A DNA stretch of 33,192 nucleotides from a virus: positions 1 to 33,192 of the IMG/VR virus record IMGVR_UViG_3300044639_000144. One strand, written 5' to 3'. The notes under the pieces are model-generated. The model saw only the letters and a list, made by a program, of their open reading frames with translations, made no database searches and was not told the DNA's origin. Shown here piece after piece: positions 32,501 through 33,192 of the stretch. A program made the translations under genes and the position numbers. The stretch's first letter is position 1; each line of letters opens with the position of its first letter.

Positions 32501-33192
32501 CGGGAACTAGCACAGGAACTTCCACAGGCACTTCGACTGGAACTAGTACTGGGACGTCAACTGGTACATCAACTGGTACAAGTACAGGAACAAGTACTGG
32601 CACGTCCACAGGGACATCTACTGGCACTTCTACGGGAACATCTACGGGAACATCGACTGGTACATCGACTGGGACAAGCACTGGGACTTCAACTGGAACG
32701 TCTACGGGAACTAGTACAGGTACATCAACGGGTACAGGCACATCAACAGGGACTTCCACGGGTACATCAACGGGTACAAGTACAGGGACGTCTACAGGAA
32801 CTAGCACCTCTACTGGGACATCTACCAGTACTTCCACTGGTACAAGTACTTCTACGAGCACTGGAACCTCGACAAGCACATCTACCAGTACCTCAACCAG
32901 TACGTCAACTAGTACGTCTACCAGTACTTCCACAAGTACCTCTACCAGTACAGGTACAGGAACGGGTACGGGGATCAGTATTACAACGAGCACGCCGCCA
33001 CGTACGGCTTCTACATTTGTCGCTGGTACACCAGCTCAAGGTGGCAAAGGCAAACCAACCGAGTTCTTGAAGGAACAGCTTCTCAAGACTTACATGACCA
33101 AGGATAGCTTTAAGGATCCCTTGGCTCAATTTAATAAGGCTCGTAAAGAGCTTGCGAAGGATGAAATGATGCAACAAGGCGTAGACCCTCGT
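29560..33192 (+). CDS. Giant virion protein (at least 1,211 aa; 3' end outside window)
   Basis: ATG 29560 lies one base after the previous stop and the frame stays open to 33192. No SD is clear. Parts seen: residues about 55-100 and 660-706 are two copies of a small helical domain ending RATGTNLADVNSRY and RATGLSAAEVQTRY. Residues about 208-290 are Gly/Ala/Leu-rich (ISFATAGLAGPAGLNLGSTL). About 627-790 is Ala/Lys helical (KAAADKAAADKAAAEKAA). Residues 791-1138 contain only Thr, Ser and Gly. A basic helical part then follows (FLKEQLLKTYMTKDSFKD). By place after gp10 it may be an ejection (internal virion) or tail-tip protein. The Gly/Ala/Leu segment would suit membrane insertion, but no TM is certain. 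The function is not known. Confidence 0.7.
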   Translation, partial: MALTGSFRTGLEDTDDFGVGSTDTTATQGALSQASTNTGALQTATSTPPTVDQQIVDWLKANPTADDSAIGSAMNQFGWNPADISRATGTNLADVNSRYFGNLENQYGKLGALTGTTTTTEQGDQTNYNSTDLGGGWMAWEKPRDIIGYEGQGESATPILGEASLGGFAKRNPSGKATDFYDKSGTFLFTQKDVPLSKQVLSDLSPLISFATAGLAGPAGLNLGSTLGSSISGALDLGLSNAASSALGSGVLGGTLSGLTGGNPVLGALSAAAGASGNLPIGDTGLTLGNINTGAKLLSANDAASVFNILSSDKNISGLTGNLVGADTAATINQGLTISSIVSNLEAGNNGAALSSLASLAGSSDLKIAGAATSLIEAVNSNNPTNVGNALASLANATKAPKATAPTTTTTSGLDALTTSAGGTSTTTAGLTDRTQELYDYAISQGVSPEQASLFASSGGQGGLTQTVGPILLAGAALSPSTAAFVTAAHAGLAWLSSFWNPTSGVTANKPDAATISATVRLLQDDNMTNAQLKSAGISMSDEEFAILKAKAADPSSVEEIETVTITGERDKTQTVLTPAQQAEMDAIFAEDFAQYKATDTTLTNDGSSAYIASKRAGATDADALAAANLASGKAAADKAAADKAAAEKAAQANQVSDQAVKDFLAENPNLTDAEIASKMDEFKVSAEQMARATGLSAAEVQTRYDAAKAKVASDKILADAQTLAAKTAADKLVADKAAADAIALADATKNAKAIADALAAKEVADAAALKAAEAKAAADKLAAEEAANNTGTGTGTGTGTGTGTGTGTGTSTGTSTGTSTGTSTGTSTGTSTGTSTGTSTGTSTGTSTGTSTGTSTGTSTGTSTGTSTGTSTGTSTGTSTGTSTGTSTGTSTGTSTGTSTGTSTGTSTGTSTGTSTGTSTGTSTGTSTGTSTGTSTGTSTGTSTGTSTGTSTGTSTGTSTGTSTGTSTGTSTGTSTGTSTGTSTGTSTGTSTGTSTGTSTGTSTGTSTGTSTGTSTGTSTGTSTGTSTGTSTGTSTGTSTGTSTGTSTGTSTGTSTGTGTSTGTSTGTSTGTSTGTSTGTSTSTGTSTSTSTGTSTSTSTGTSTSTSTSTSTSTSTSTSTSTSTSTSTSTGTGTGTGISITTSTPPRTASTFVAGTPAQGGKGKPTEFLKEQLLKTYMTKDSFKDPLAQFNKARKELAKDEMMQQGVDPR
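31930..32973 (+). repeat. Thr/Ser/Gly tract, 348 codons, 12-base period
   Basis: Every second residue is Thr. The residue between is Gly in a first block (10 TG units), alternately Ser and Gly in the long central block (TSTG, 12 bases per unit), mostly Ser near 32800-32940, then Gly again. Thr, Gly and Ser codons of nearly all kinds are mixed, so the DNA is much less repetitive than the protein. The tract is one third of the visible gene and must be a long flexible or extended linker. Confidence 0.95.

Noticed and set aside
31533-32993. Long open frame on the minus strand through the Thr/Ser/Gly tract, reading Val-Pro-Val repeats
   Set aside because: It is the antisense of a low-complexity tract whose codons happen to give no stops. 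It has no SD and no neighbour on that strand, and the plus-strand frame continues as a normal gene on both sides.
1-33192. tRNA genes
   Set aside because: I found no cloverleaf-like sequence with a convincing T-loop and acceptor pairing by eye. A tRNA scan would settle it.

Overview
This window is part of the genome of a tailed phage (Caudoviricetes). It most likely comes from a podovirus with a P22-like head and tail machine that infects a Gram-negative host. The evidence is a dense set of plus-strand genes with ATGA, GTGA and TAATG overlaps, and the order portal, GroES-like co-chaperonin, scaffold, coat, gp4-like adaptor, lysis genes, a second adaptor, gp10-like tail hub and a giant virion protein. 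No tRNA, rRNA, CRISPR array, integrase, repressor, polymerase or terminase gene was seen. Both ends cut through genes: the portal at the left and the giant protein at the right. Host genus and lifestyle cannot be read from this piece.

Bases 1-12,300 hold the head and neck module. It runs: portal C-terminus, a 51-aa ORF, a small conserved protein, a GroES-like co-chaperonin, scaffold, two small structural genes, major capsid, a beta-rich structural protein, a Lys/Gly-repeat protein, another virion protein, a second basic protein, a gp4-like adaptor with an inserted beta domain, a zinc-finger protein, a repeat-containing fibre-like protein and two small tail-type proteins. UUCG-loop hairpins follow the capsid gene and the Lys/Gly-repeat gene; the second is a textbook terminator.

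Bases 12,300-25,110 are an accessory island. Four AT-rich genes each encode exactly seven RCC1-type blades. They form two pairs with matching N-termini, and the pairs flank a gene for a sulfotransferase-TPR-glycosyltransferase protein. Next come a GIY-YIG homing endonuclease next to a 16-codon gene stub, an intact homologue of the stub, and a sugar or sulfate cassette: methyltransferase, P-loop kinase-nucleotidyltransferase fusion, heptose-1-phosphate adenylyltransferase, cupin, heptose kinase and ADP-heptose 6-epimerase (HldD). A lysis cluster with a GH108-type endolysin and a three-TM holin closes the island.

Bases 25,110-33,192 return to virion genes behind a good sigma70-type promoter (TTGTCA, 17 bases, TAAAAT): a second adaptor, a fibre-like protein, a gp10-like hub, a small protein, and a protein of at least 1,211 aa. 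That last protein carries a 348-residue tract made only of Thr, Ser and Gly with shuffled codons. Taken together, the phage appears to carry a large receptor-binding and glycan-modifying set between its two tail-connector modules. That functional link is inference.
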